Source: Marimicrobium sp913061115 (lineage in GTDB: Bacteria; Pseudomonadota; Gammaproteobacteria; Pseudomonadales; Halieaceae). Taken from it: a stretch of DNA of 64,000 nt. The notes beneath the pieces were generated by a model. That model saw only the letters and a list, made by a program, of their open reading frames with translations, did no database searches and was not told the DNA's origin. Made by a program: the position numbers and the translations under genes. Positions 17,551 to 27,010 of this stretch are shown here, piece by piece. How positions within the stretch are numbered: position 1 is the first letter of the stretch; each line of letters starts with the position of its first letter. The DNA lies in the NCBI RefSeq assembly GCF_047729875.1, contig NZ_CP159826.1:1426001-1490000 (forward strand), written 5' to 3'.

Positions 17551-18312
17551 CTATTCGTTCGCATCGGCACTGGAAAGCGTATCTTCCAGGACGACTCGAA
17601 GTGCGCCCTTAGGCGGATTGAAAGTGAATGCAGCATCGTTGAAAGAGGGTGCAAGATCCCACTGATACTCCGCGGTGTGTTGTGGCCTAGCATCGTCAGT
17701 CTTGGTCGTGATAACCACCTTGCGTGGCAGCGGATAATCACCTTTTTGAATCCATATCTGCCAGTCGATATCATCCTGCCGAAATGCGTAATGCTGGCAG
17801 GTGGTGCCGTTAATGACCGCCGGACCAACATCTATTGCGCCGATTATGGCTGCCGTATCCATTTTGGCTGTGCCCCAGCGAAAAAGATCGATCTCGGGCA
17901 GGTCCATCCCATACTTGTTTTCAAGCATGTCGGCCAGCTTGCCAATGGTGTCTGGGGCATCTATCGTCGCATAGTAGTCCAGACGCTGGCCCCACAAGGT
18001 AAATGTTTTCCCATCATATAAGAACAAACGTTCATGGCGGTCGTTGTCTGTATGGATTCTCAAACCGTTTGGTGTGTTGGTCAAAATATCTGCAGTACCC
18101 TCATGCTGAATTTTCTGCCCGTCTTCCAGCACGGTGTCGTTGGTGGTGATTACCTGAACACGAAATGCCTGTAATGTCCGCAGGTACCCCCCCATTTTTT
18201 CCAGTGCTGCTATCGCCCCTGGGTCGATGGCAGGCTCATCTGGCTGGGCAAATGCGGTCGTCACAAATAGGCTGGCTAGTAAGGCCACCACAATCTTGGG
18301 GACTTTATTCAT
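17551..18312 (-). CDS. exported DUF2092 protein
   Basis: The ATG at 18312 has GGAG 7 bases upstream and yields 253 residues beginning with a signal peptide (KVPKIVVALLASLFVTTAFA). The mature part begins IDPGAIAALEKMGGYLRTL, then runs through beta strands resembling LolA/LolB-type half-barrels, as described for DUF2092 (outer-membrane-lipoprotein-like fold); a segment near the middle reads GTADILTNTPNGLRI. Tied to the downstream His/Asn-rich protein gene with a 5-base gap, suggesting a shared envelope role. Confidence 0.82.
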   Translation of the reverse strand: MNKVPKIVVALLASLFVTTAFAQPDEPAIDPGAIAALEKMGGYLRTLQAFRVQVITTNDTVLEDGQKIQHEGTADILTNTPNGLRIHTDNDRHERLFLYDGKTFTLWGQRLDYYATIDAPDTIGKLADMLENKYGMDLPEIDLFRWGTAKMDTAAIIGAIDVGPAVINGTTCQHYAFRQDDIDWQIWIQKGDYPLPRKVVITTKTDDARPQHTAEYQWDLAPSFNDAAFTFNPPKGALRVVLEDTLSSADANE

Positions 18313-18380
18313 ATTTTTTCTCCGTGTGTGGTATCTGGCAGCGGCCAAGTGATTCTTGCTTCATGGGTCTTTTCGGCTCG

Positions 18381-18530
18381 CTCTCAGCAGATTGGACACT
18401 GCACGCCTGAGCCGTCTATCTGGAGACGGGTTTCGCTAAAACGTTACTGAAGTATAGGTAGTGTATTGCCATAGCACCAATGTTTTTTACAACGGTGGCC
18501 TATATCCAGTCTCTCAGCAAGATTGGACAC
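18381..18530. repeat. imperfect 19-20-bp direct repeat pair in intergenic DNA
   Basis: CTCTCAGCAGATTGGACAC (18381-18399) recurs as CTCTCAGCAAGATTGGACAC (18511-18530), differing by one inserted A. They lie between the MFS gene end and the DUF2092 gene start. The rest of this 294-base gap shows no gene I can support. Confidence 0.5.
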
Positions 18531-18606
18531 ACCCTAAAGCAGGCGTTACCCAAAAGCTATGTTCAATTTGGCGCCGGCCTAGTCACTTTGGGCGCCAGCG
18601 TTGCTG

Positions 18607-19803
18607 TTAAATTTGACCTGAGACTCTTTTCGGTACAACACGCTGCCATGCCAGCAGGGCAAGCAGAATCCCCATCGGCAGCAAGCAAAACAAAAGCAGC
18701 GCATGCCAACTCACCGTGCTGATCGCCAGACCCGCAGAAAGAGAGGCGATGGCCTGACTTGAAAAAATCACAGTATCATTCAGCGCCTGAGCCCTGAACT
18801 GCTCGCCATCCTTATAGGCCATCGGTAACAGTGCGGTGCCCGATACAAACAGGAAGTTCCAGCCAATGCCTAACAGCACTAATTGTCCCCAATAGCCCAT
18901 CACCGACGCATCCACCAAGCCGATCACTATTGTGATGCAGTAGCAGGCCAGGCCAGCCAGCATAAGTCCGCGGATATTAAGGAAGCGAAATAGCCAGGGC
19001 GTAAACAGTGATGGCAGGTACATCGCCGCAATATGTGATTGAATGACCCACTTGGTGTCAGTCAGGCTATATCCCTGATGTAAATACATACTGATGGGTG
19101 TAGCTGTCATTATAAATGACATCACCATGAAGGCGCTGGCGCCCGCAATAATGGCAAGCAAGAGGGTGGGGCTGCGCAATAGCGCCAGAGTAGAGCGACC
19201 TCCCGAAGCAGAATGTGTTGGGTGCTGTGCAGCCGGTACGTAAAAAAGCAGCAGAATTCCGCCAGCCAATAGACAGCCGGCACCAAGCCAGAAGGACCCC
19301 TGGTAGTCAACCGATGTTAGATGCTGCCCCGCCAGTGCCAACTCAGGTCCGAGAAACGCTGCCACAATACCCGCGCACATAATGATGGATGCGGCGGTCG
19401 GGCCATCTGTCTGCGGTACGCATTCCATTGCTGCGAAGCGAATTTGTTGCAGCGCGGCGATCGTGGCACCCAGCACGCCAGCGCCAAAACAGAATAAGGA
19501 AAAGCTGCTGCGAACCATTGCTTCGCCCAGGGTGAGGCAGGCGCATATGCCCAGTAGCACGAACAGTAGTAGGGCCCGCTTTCTGCCCAAGTGTTGCATG
19601 CTGCGCGTTGCCGGTATTACCCCGAGTGCGGTGCCGATGACCATCATTGCAATGGGCAAGGTCGCCCACTCTTCGCCCGGCGCCAGCTCTGCGCCTATGA
19701 TGCTGCCGATTAGCATCATCATGGGCACACTGCACATGGCAATAGCATTGATCGCAGCGAGCAGCCACACTTCCTTAAAGTTTCTTACCATTGGCTTGTT
19801 CAC
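18607..19803 (-). CDS. major facilitator superfamily transporter
   Basis: 398 residues with about twelve hydrophobic segments, the first being WLLAAINAIAMCSVPMMMLIG. The loop between helices 2 and 3 carries RSMQHLGRKRALL, the MFS signature loop (G-x-x-x-D/G-R-R/K type). Small acidic and basic loops alternate as expected. It starts 20 bases after the M16 protease stop and is likely the last gene of the mnmC operon. Substrate unknown; the resemblance is to drug/metabolite efflux-type MFS proteins. Confidence 0.88.
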   Translation of the reverse strand: MNKPMVRNFKEVWLLAAINAIAMCSVPMMMLIGSIIGAELAPGEEWATLPIAMMVIGTALGVIPATRSMQHLGRKRALLLFVLLGICACLTLGEAMVRSSFSLFCFGAGVLGATIAALQQIRFAAMECVPQTDGPTAASIIMCAGIVAAFLGPELALAGQHLTSVDYQGSFWLGAGCLLAGGILLLFYVPAAQHPTHSASGGRSTLALLRSPTLLLAIIAGASAFMVMSFIMTATPISMYLHQGYSLTDTKWVIQSHIAAMYLPSLFTPWLFRFLNIRGLMLAGLACYCITIVIGLVDASVMGYWGQLVLLGIGWNFLFVSGTALLPMAYKDGEQFRAQALNDTVIFSSQAIASLSAGLAISTVSWHALLLFCLLPMGILLALLAWQRVVPKRVSGQI

Positions 19804-19823
19804 ATAGCGATACGCCAGAGACT

Positions 19824-22775
19824 CTACAGCTCCTGCACGGTTAGATTCAACTCCTCTCTTAGCGATGCCGTAGCCTCTAGCTGCCCAGAGTTTGTGACAA
19901 TCGCGGTACTCGCCAGATCGGGTCTGAGATACGTTTCTGTGACTCGGCGCAAGTCATCCAGACTGACGCCCAATATGTTTTCGCGAAACCTTTCGCGTGT
20001 TTCGTGGTTGCGGCCGAACAAGCGGTTATGGAAGTGCTGTTTGGCTTCTCCTGCCGGCGACCCTGGCTTGTCCATGCTGCCGATGACACCGAGGATCGCT
20101 TCTTCGAGTGATCGATCGTCATGAGATGTGTCCAATAGCCAAGATACTGATGCGTCAAAGTCTTGCAGCGTCTCGACGAGGCGCGGATCCCTGTAGGAGT
20201 AGAAACGAAAGGCTGCAATGCCCGAATCATGTGAGGCGCCACCGCCGTAAGCGCCACCCTGTTCACGTATTGCACGGTGCAGAAATCCGTTGCGTAAAAA
20301 CCCTCCCAGTACCGTCAGGGCTGCCGCGTCAGGATGCTGTTCTGTCACTGTCGGATAGGCGCGCGCGCAGAAGTTTACCTGCGTATTCGTTAGCCATATT
20401 TCGCCGCGTTGCTCGCGGATAGGGGTCATCTGAAAGCGCGGACGGTCCTCTCCGGTGCTGACCTGTGACCAGAGGGTGCTGATGTCGCGAGCAACGTCCG
20501 TAACCTTATGATCTTCAGCTATTACAAGAAATTGCATAGGTGTACTGATAAGGGTTTCATGGAGTTTTTGGACTTCCAGAGCAAAGGCTTCGAGCCGCGT
20601 ATCGTCTGCCAGACTGTCATCAAGAATACGCAGCTGGCGGATGCCTGCTAAGCCTGATTGGTGGTGATGCATGTTAGCCAGTGGGCTCATGCCGGCGGAG
20701 GCCGCAGCCATTGCGAGGCTGTGGCCACTGCCGGTGATCGACTGATCACGCCGTGCGCGCTGTTGATTGACTAGATCGCGAATTCTGCTGGTTTCGGAGA
20801 ATTTTACCCGATGTAAGGTGTCGCTCATCAGCTGCGCTTGATCGCGAGCGTTGCGCAGGAGCGCTTTGGAAGAGAGCGTGAAATTTGCGCTCACACGCTG
20901 CTCGTCATCGGCATGGCCGCGCATGGAGACAAAGCCCGCTATCGATCCCACGGTCGCTGCCTGACGCTCTTGTACCTCCATATAGGATTGGTCTCCCAGG
21001 CCCACATCCGTCAGGATGTTGGTGTACAAGGGCAGTATCTGTAATTGTTCCTCACTTAGGGCGGGCAGGGGGGCAGTGCCCTGTTGGTAGACGATACCGT
21101 TAGTGCCCTGGCCATAGGTGGTAAATGGCATGCCGTGCAGCTCAGTCTTTGTAAATGTGGGTTCGGGGAGCGTGGCTGGGACATCGCTCAGCTCGACTTT
21201 CGGGAGAATGCTGTCATCGTCGACCTGCGCTTGACGGGCACTCAGGTCCGCTGCCAGCTGCACGGTAGCGCTGCGCTGCGCGTCGCTCATTGCAGCTTTG
21301 ATGTCGGCTAAGCGTGCTGTTTCCTGTGCCAGCCGGTGGGCTGACAACTCCGTATCCGGTGTCATAACGAGCGTCACGCGATGCGGGTTGTCCAGCAATA
21401 GTCGGCGTGCAAGTTGGCGGATATAATTCGGATCCTGAATTTTCTGCTGCAGCTCAACAATCACCGGCTCCAGGTTGAGCACCGCAATGGGATCGCTGTA
21501 ATGTGTGGCGCAGCCCAGTGCCTGTAAAATGAGTTGTAGACCGAAGGGGTATCCGTCACCCGTCACTTCGCGCTGGTGTAGTTCCAGCTGATGGAGCACC
21601 GCCTCGAGACGCTGTTGGCTGACACCCTCGAGAGCGACTCGCTCTAATACAGCCAGCACCATGTCTTCGAGGGCATCGGCGTGTTCCGCTTCACTGCCTT
21701 CAATGCCGCAACAGAACACCAGTTCGCGCATGGAGTCTTCCAGGCCGCACAAGGGCGATGGTGCGCGGCCCAGCTCAGTGGTTTCCAGCGCGTGTTGCAA
21801 AGGAGACGCACTGTTGTCTAGCAGCACGCTGGATAGCAGCTGCGCTTCCAGCAGCTGCTTCAGATCTGAGCTTTCTCCCAGCATCCAGCCTACAACCAGG
21901 TGTGTTTTGTGATCTGTGGTGTCATTTTCGTCAAAAATGTAAGGGCTTTGCACACGTTGCGGCTTTAATAGGCGCTGTTCGGGTTGGACCTGAATTTTTT
22001 CCGATAATTTTTCAAAATGACACAGTGCTTTTTCTTCAAACACGCTCTGATGCACACTTGCCTCAATATCGCCAAACGTCATAAAGATAGCATTGGTAGG
22101 GTGATAGTGGCTGCGGTAGAACGCCTGCAATTGTGCGTACGTCAGATCTGGAATATGCTGTGGATCGCCGCCACTGTTGTAGTGGTAGGTGCTGGTCGGG
22201 AAAAGGTTTTCGCACAGTGTGCTCCACAGCGTACTGCTAATGGAACTCATCGCGCCTTTCATTTCGTTGAACACGACTCCCTTAAAGACTAAATCACTGT
22301 CGGGGTTTTCCGGTTCAGAAAATTCTACTCGGTGTCCTTCCTGCGCAAAGTCCAGCGGATCTAATCGAGAGAAAAATACCGCATCAAGATAGACCTGCAA
22401 AAGATTATTGAAATCCTTACGGTTCTGACTGGCAAAGGGGTAGGCGGTCCAGTCAGAGCTGGTAAATGCGTTCATGAAAGTATTCAGCGAGCGACGAAGC
22501 ATCATGAAGAATGGATCGCGCACCGGATAGTGCTCACTGCCGCACAACGCCGTGTGTTCCAGAATATGTGCAACGCCCGTTGAGTCGTGGGGAACAGTAC
22601 GCAAGGCGACAAGAAAGACGTTTTCGGTATTATCTGAGGCGAGATGGTAGTGCACAGCGCCGGTTTTCTTGTGTTCGTAGTGTTCCACTCGAATATTGAG
22701 AGACTCGATGGTTTGTTGTCTGATGGCCTCGAAGGCGGGGTGGGCGCTGGAAAACGAGGTGTTGCTATTACTCAT
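19824..22775 (-). CDS. M16-family zinc metalloprotease (PreP/falcilysin type)
   Basis: 983 residues, the size of single-chain M16C enzymes. The inverted zinc motif HILEH lies near residue 70, followed by TALCGSEHYPVRDPF and later FNEMKGAMSS, whose Glu completes the site. Four homologous lobes are expected and the chain length allows them. PreP-like proteases degrade short peptides such as cleaved targeting or signal peptides in a closed chamber. No signal peptide is visible, so a cytoplasmic location is likely. It sits in a same-strand run with the cyclotransferase gene upstream and an MFS gene downstream. Confidence 0.92.
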   Translation of the reverse strand: MSNSNTSFSSAHPAFEAIRQQTIESLNIRVEHYEHKKTGAVHYHLASDNTENVFLVALRTVPHDSTGVAHILEHTALCGSEHYPVRDPFFMMLRRSLNTFMNAFTSSDWTAYPFASQNRKDFNNLLQVYLDAVFFSRLDPLDFAQEGHRVEFSEPENPDSDLVFKGVVFNEMKGAMSSISSTLWSTLCENLFPTSTYHYNSGGDPQHIPDLTYAQLQAFYRSHYHPTNAIFMTFGDIEASVHQSVFEEKALCHFEKLSEKIQVQPEQRLLKPQRVQSPYIFDENDTTDHKTHLVVGWMLGESSDLKQLLEAQLLSSVLLDNSASPLQHALETTELGRAPSPLCGLEDSMRELVFCCGIEGSEAEHADALEDMVLAVLERVALEGVSQQRLEAVLHQLELHQREVTGDGYPFGLQLILQALGCATHYSDPIAVLNLEPVIVELQQKIQDPNYIRQLARRLLLDNPHRVTLVMTPDTELSAHRLAQETARLADIKAAMSDAQRSATVQLAADLSARQAQVDDDSILPKVELSDVPATLPEPTFTKTELHGMPFTTYGQGTNGIVYQQGTAPLPALSEEQLQILPLYTNILTDVGLGDQSYMEVQERQAATVGSIAGFVSMRGHADDEQRVSANFTLSSKALLRNARDQAQLMSDTLHRVKFSETSRIRDLVNQQRARRDQSITGSGHSLAMAAASAGMSPLANMHHHQSGLAGIRQLRILDDSLADDTRLEAFALEVQKLHETLISTPMQFLVIAEDHKVTDVARDISTLWSQVSTGEDRPRFQMTPIREQRGEIWLTNTQVNFCARAYPTVTEQHPDAAALTVLGGFLRNGFLHRAIREQGGAYGGGASHDSGIAAFRFYSYRDPRLVETLQDFDASVSWLLDTSHDDRSLEEAILGVIGSMDKPGSPAGEAKQHFHNRLFGRNHETRERFRENILGVSLDDLRRVTETYLRPDLASTAIVTNSGQLEATASLREELNLTVQEL

Positions 22776-22817
22776 AGTGAATCTCTATAGACGTTGGAAA
22801 TAGTAAGGGACGCTATT

Positions 22818-23615
22818 CTAGCGTGAATCGGTGGTGTTTTTCTGTGTTTCTCGGTCATGAGTTGTCGGCACCAGCTCAATCTGGTAGAGCCAGGGCCAGC
22901 GCTTTCCCGTGACCCAGATAGAGCCGTCGGCTGGATCTTGCGCGATGCCATTGAGCACATCGGTACCCCGGCGATACTCTTGGGGAGGAAGTAACCCCTG
23001 TAGATCGATACTGGCCGTGACCTCACCGTTGGCAGGGTTGATAACCACGATGCGATTGCTTTGCCAGACGTTGGCCCAAATAGCCCCGTCTACCCATTCA
23101 AGTTCGTTGAGTCGTTTAACCGGTCGGCCCTGCTGTGTTACCGCGATGGTACGCGTGATACGTGCTGTGTCTGGCGACATAAAGTACAGGCTGTCACTGC
23201 CGTCGCCGTAAATCAATTCTGTACGGTTATGCGTGAGCCCCCAACCCTCGCCTTTGAGAGGAAGCGTGCGCACGAGCGTAAGGTCGGATTTACGATAAAC
23301 CAACATGACCTTATTCTGCCAGGAAAGCTGGTAAATGTTGTCGCCAAGTACCGTGAGGCCCTCGGCGAAAATTCGCACATCCAGTTTTCGGCTTTCGTCC
23401 AATGTGCCATCGTCGAAACGGTAACGTAGCAAATGAGACGCGCCATAGTTGCCCGTACTGACATAAAGGTAGCCATCAAGAATTTCCAGTCCTTGTACGA
23501 AATTCTCCCGTGGCTGAGGTTTTTGGTCGATGACCCGCACCGTATAGTGCTGCAGAGACCAAGCCGTCATGGGGAGGTAGGCGATGAGAAAAAGTAGAAT
23601 ACGCAGCCGTCTCAT
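22818..23615 (-). CDS. exported glutamine cyclotransferase (glutaminyl-peptide cyclotransferase)
   Basis: 265 residues with a short signal peptide (RILLFLIAYLPMTAWS). The mature chain is a five-bladed-propeller-type sequence, with FVQGLEILDGYLYVSTGNYG, VLGDNIYQLSWQNKVMLVY, WGLTHNRTELIYGDGS and ELEWVDGAIWANVWQSN. These are hallmarks of plant-type glutamine cyclotransferases (PF05096), which convert N-terminal Gln to pyroglutamate. Starts 2 bases after the mnmC stop, so cotranscription is nearly certain. Confidence 0.9.
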   Translation of the reverse strand: MRRLRILLFLIAYLPMTAWSLQHYTVRVIDQKPQPRENFVQGLEILDGYLYVSTGNYGASHLLRYRFDDGTLDESRKLDVRIFAEGLTVLGDNIYQLSWQNKVMLVYRKSDLTLVRTLPLKGEGWGLTHNRTELIYGDGSDSLYFMSPDTARITRTIAVTQQGRPVKRLNELEWVDGAIWANVWQSNRIVVINPANGEVTASIDLQGLLPPQEYRRGTDVLNGIAQDPADGSIWVTGKRWPWLYQIELVPTTHDRETQKNTTDSR

Positions 23616-23617
23616 CG

Positions 23618-25630
23618 TTATATCCGATTACGTGAAAGGTCACGAATAATAAAACGCGCGGGCGAGAGTGCACGAGACAGTGTTCGGCTGAAAGGAAGTG
23701 GTTCTTGACAGATCATGCTGGCTAATAGTTCTGCTGCAATCGGTGTGGAGGTCAATCCTCGTGAGCCATGTGCAGCGTTGAGATAGAGACCCGGTAAATA
23801 GCTTCCTCGCCTTTCGATAAGATGCTTGGCATTTTTTCGCAGGGCGCCAAAATCGTTGAGGAACTGGTCTGCATCGGGTGCTGGGCCGACAGTCGGTAGG
23901 TAGTCAGGACTGGCGCAGCGAAATCCAACGCGACCTTTCAATGCGCCTGTATCAAATGACTGCAACTCGTCTCGACAGCTCGGCACAGCATCGGCCAGCT
24001 TGGCTAGGTTGTCGCTATGGTCGCTGATGCGCAGCGCAGGATCGTCGTCGCCAATATTAAACGTCGCGCCAATACTGTGGGTGCCTTCCCAGGCAGGCGC
24101 GATATAGCCTTGGTGGCACAGAGCGGCGCGCAAGGTGCTAAAAGCTCGCGCTGTCGGCAGCTGAGTAATCTGCCCTCTAATGGTTTGCAAGGGTAGCCAA
24201 TTAAGCTGTGGCATTGAGGTTGTCTCTGTGCCGGCAGCCACGACAGCGCAACTGGCACTGGCAAGCGTTTGCCCTTTGGCTAACGCCAGCCACTGGCCTC
24301 CTTCGGGGTGCAGTGTGACTTCACCGCAATTCTCCATTACCTCAATATTGTCGTGCATAAGCAGGGACCTGCACACGGCGCCCGGACGCAGCCAGCCAGA
24401 ACCAGGATACCAGTAGCCTGCACTCGGCTGATCAATGCCTAACAGGCCGCTCGCCGCGGTAGCGTCCAGTATCTGCGCCAGTTCTTCCAGTCCTGTCAGT
24501 GCGTCACTCAGTGCTGCCATCTCTTTTGCATCGTCACTTTGTTGAAAGCTGCCACAGAGGTCTCCATCGCGCTGCGGTATGAGTTCTCCCATTAAAAACA
24601 TGCGACGATAAAACGTCGAAGCAAATTGAAAACTTTGCAAGGCGAAGTCCGCCAGAGCGGAATGTTTACGGGATAGTCGGGTATATAAAACACCCTGATC
24701 ATTACCGGATCCTGCGCCGGCGAGTGTGCTGCGTTCGAGCAGCGTGACGGACATTCCACGCCTCGCCAATGCAGCTGCCGTTGCACAGCCGGCCAATCCA
24801 CCACCGAGTACGATAACGTGTTTCGGTCGCACCAGTGTTTTGTCAGGAATGTCCCAGGGCGAGCGCTTGGTGTCTGATGGCAATGCCGCTTTCACGTCTA
24901 TTACGCCACGCAAACAGTCTCGTTTGCGCCCGTAGCCGGCCACCTTGTCCACCGTGAACCCGGCATCGGTGAGCTTGCGACGAACGTCTCCTGCCGCAGT
25001 GAATGTCCCAAAACTGGCCCCGGGCCGACACAGAGTCGCCGCTGCCTGTAATAGTTGCGTGGTCCACATGCTGGGGTTGCATGAGGGCGAAAACCCGTCT
25101 AGATACCATGCATCGACTAACGGTTGTGCACGACTGGCTAGATCTGGAAGAGCGTCAGCAGCATCCTCCCACCACAGATCCAGTCTCACCCGACCATCGT
25201 CTAGTAGCACTCTATGCTGTCCGGCCAGCAGAGCTGGATAGGCGGCTAACAGGGGTTGGGCCAGTGTTGCGAGAGCCGGCCAGCTATTTAGCACTCTGGC
25301 GAGATCCTGTTTCGTGAGCGGGTGCTTTTCGATGGAGAGGTAATGTAAGTCGGGGCGTGGTTCCGGTGATTCTCGCCAGGCTTGCCAGGTCACCAGAAAA
25401 TTGAGGCCGGTGCCAAATCCTGTCTCACCAATACAAAAGTGATTCCTTGAGTGGCGTTGCCACCGTTGAGGAAGTCCATTGCCCTGCAGATAAACATGCT
25501 GACTTTCCTCCACGCCATTATCTTGCGAATAGTATATGTCGTCGAAAGTGTCAGACAGGGGTGATCCGCTCTCGCTCCAATGCAAAGCGGCTGGCGTGAC
25601 GCCTCGCCAGGGCGAATTATCGCGATTCAT
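23618..25630 (-). CDS. mnmC: bifunctional tRNA mnm5s2U biosynthesis protein MnmC
   Basis: The ATG at 25630 gives 670 residues and matches the family start shortly before ALHWSESGSPLSDTFDD; a GTG at 25672 is possible but neither start has a clear ribosome site. The N-terminal domain is the SAM-dependent methyltransferase (FCIGETGFGTGLNFL, WYLDGFSPSCNP). The C-terminal domain is the FAD oxidoreductase with dinucleotide motif VIVLGGGLAGCATA and the late AAHGSRGLTSTP. MnmC removes the carboxymethyl group of cmnm5(s2)U34 and methylates the product in tRNAs for Lys, Glu and Gln. First gene of the four-gene minus-strand run. Confidence 0.95.
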   Translation of the reverse strand: MNRDNSPWRGVTPAALHWSESGSPLSDTFDDIYYSQDNGVEESQHVYLQGNGLPQRWQRHSRNHFCIGETGFGTGLNFLVTWQAWRESPEPRPDLHYLSIEKHPLTKQDLARVLNSWPALATLAQPLLAAYPALLAGQHRVLLDDGRVRLDLWWEDAADALPDLASRAQPLVDAWYLDGFSPSCNPSMWTTQLLQAAATLCRPGASFGTFTAAGDVRRKLTDAGFTVDKVAGYGRKRDCLRGVIDVKAALPSDTKRSPWDIPDKTLVRPKHVIVLGGGLAGCATAAALARRGMSVTLLERSTLAGAGSGNDQGVLYTRLSRKHSALADFALQSFQFASTFYRRMFLMGELIPQRDGDLCGSFQQSDDAKEMAALSDALTGLEELAQILDATAASGLLGIDQPSAGYWYPGSGWLRPGAVCRSLLMHDNIEVMENCGEVTLHPEGGQWLALAKGQTLASASCAVVAAGTETTSMPQLNWLPLQTIRGQITQLPTARAFSTLRAALCHQGYIAPAWEGTHSIGATFNIGDDDPALRISDHSDNLAKLADAVPSCRDELQSFDTGALKGRVGFRCASPDYLPTVGPAPDADQFLNDFGALRKNAKHLIERRGSYLPGLYLNAAHGSRGLTSTPIAAELLASMICQEPLPFSRTLSRALSPARFIIRDLSRNRI

Positions 25631-25940
25631 TGCGCTGCAGTGTTTATGCGAACGCGCATAGCACGATGTCACTGCTAGTGGGTTTGTGGGAGTCGTTGTC
25701 GTTGTCGGTTCGATAATGCATGAATAACACAGCTGATGTGTCCTGCGCGAATTCGCAGGAGTTGGTCACGAATAATAGCAGATCAGACGGCCGGCAAACG
25801 AACTTGCTGCCTTTTATTGAGGCCTGTATGACATGCTAGCTATCTACAAATGACGATAACGGTGGTTTACGGTGCTTGAATTCGTTGATCACAGCATCTG
25901 CGGGTATTAAACTGACACCTCTTCAATACTCGAGGTTGCT

Positions 25941-26447
25941 ATGACGAGCGCTCAAATTCAGGCGATGCCCCAGGAAAAATTTCTCTTGGTGGCGGTCAAT
26001 TTATTGCATACTGCCTTTGTCGAGGCCGCACGCACCGAGGCTAAAAAATTGTATAACGAGATCTCTCAGGGCAGCATTGTGCATCTGACAAGTGTGAAAT
26101 TGGCCGATGATTCGATCGCCCGTTTCGATTTGTCTCTGGCACATGGCGAGTATCGGGGCAGCCTTAATTACGGGGCTTTTCGTGCCAGTCTGACTACCTT
26201 GATAGGCAATATTTCTAAGGCGCTGAGTGAGGAAAAGGAACTCAGGGTGTTTAATGCTCTGAATGGCGGCAACGCTATGATTTTTGGGATCACCGCTGTT
26301 ACGCATGAAGACGACAAACCCAATGTGATGGTGCTAGCTGCAGACACGGGTCAGGAGGGAGGAGGGACGACTCTGCAGTTGATGTACCTCAACCCGGAGC
26401 AGTTTATGGGCGCCAAGACAAATGCGGGGGCGGACGAAGAAAATTAG
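25941..26447 (+). CDS. conserved-looking cytosolic protein of unknown function
   Basis: 168 residues, no signal peptide or membrane segment. An N-terminal helical stretch (FLLVAVNLLHTAFVEAARTEAKKLYNE) is followed by mixed strands and helices and a charged C-terminus. I do not recognise the family. An ATG with an AGG-containing leader is used. Its stop codon overlaps the stop of the convergent MaoC-like gene (TTAG read on both strands), so transcription from the two sides must interact here. The 310 bases upstream, to mnmC, hold no gene I can support. Confidence 0.72.
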   Translation: MTSAQIQAMPQEKFLLVAVNLLHTAFVEAARTEAKKLYNEISQGSIVHLTSVKLADDSIARFDLSLAHGEYRGSLNYGAFRASLTTLIGNISKALSEEKELRVFNALNGGNAMIFGITAVTHEDDKPNVMVLAADTGQEGGGTTLQLMYLNPEQFMGAKTNAGADEEN

Positions 26448-26920
26448 TCGCCGATGCGTACTGTCGGCAGCGTGGGCCTCTCCAATACCAGTTTCTCTTT
26501 GGGCGCCATGACCTCGGCAGTGCCGGTAACCACCAACTGTTCATCTTGGTTAAACACGTTACAGTCAAGGGTTACAAATCCGCGCTTGTCTGTTTTTTCG
26601 ATGACTTCCAAGTTGACGGTGATGGTGTCCCCCAGCTTTACCGGGAGGCGAAAGCGCAAGGATTGACCCAGATAGATAGTGCCGGGCCCTGGGAGTTCCA
26701 TGGCGATGGCCGCCGAGATAATAGCGCCGCTTAACATGCCGTGAGCGATACAGCTTTTGAATTGTGTCGTGGCCGCAAACGCTGCATCGAGGTGTACCGG
26801 GTTGACGTCGCCAGATACCGCCGCGAAAAGCTGGACGTCCCGCTCCTCGATCAGCTTGGAATACGTCGCGGTTTGCCCTATGGTGATCTCGTCGTAAGTA
26901 TAGTTGCTGATTTTTGGCAT
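26444..26920 (-). CDS. MaoC-like hotdog dehydratase
   Basis: The ATG at 26920 gives 158 residues starting MPKISNYTYDEITIGQ, the usual MaoC opening; the frame is open further up but extension would run into the hrpA promoter zone. The hydratase-2 motif is clear: FAAVSGDVNPVHLD and IAHGMLSGAIISAAI, with Asp and His as catalytic dyad. R-specific enoyl-CoA hydratases of this type act in fatty-acid or hydroxyalkanoate metabolism, usually on CoA thioesters. The gene is convergent with the 25941 gene and divergent from hrpA. Confidence 0.88.
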   Translation of the reverse strand: MPKISNYTYDEITIGQTATYSKLIEERDVQLFAAVSGDVNPVHLDAAFAATTQFKSCIAHGMLSGAIISAAIAMELPGPGTIYLGQSLRFRLPVKLGDTITVNLEVIEKTDKRGFVTLDCNVFNQDEQLVVTGTAEVMAPKEKLVLERPTLPTVRIGD

Positions 26921-27010
26921 GTATCTCGGCTCGTAATGTAGTAAATCGCTTGAATGATAACCTACTTTTTCGCATCGTAGTGTGAAAAACTTGATTGGCA
27001 GAAATGGTGT

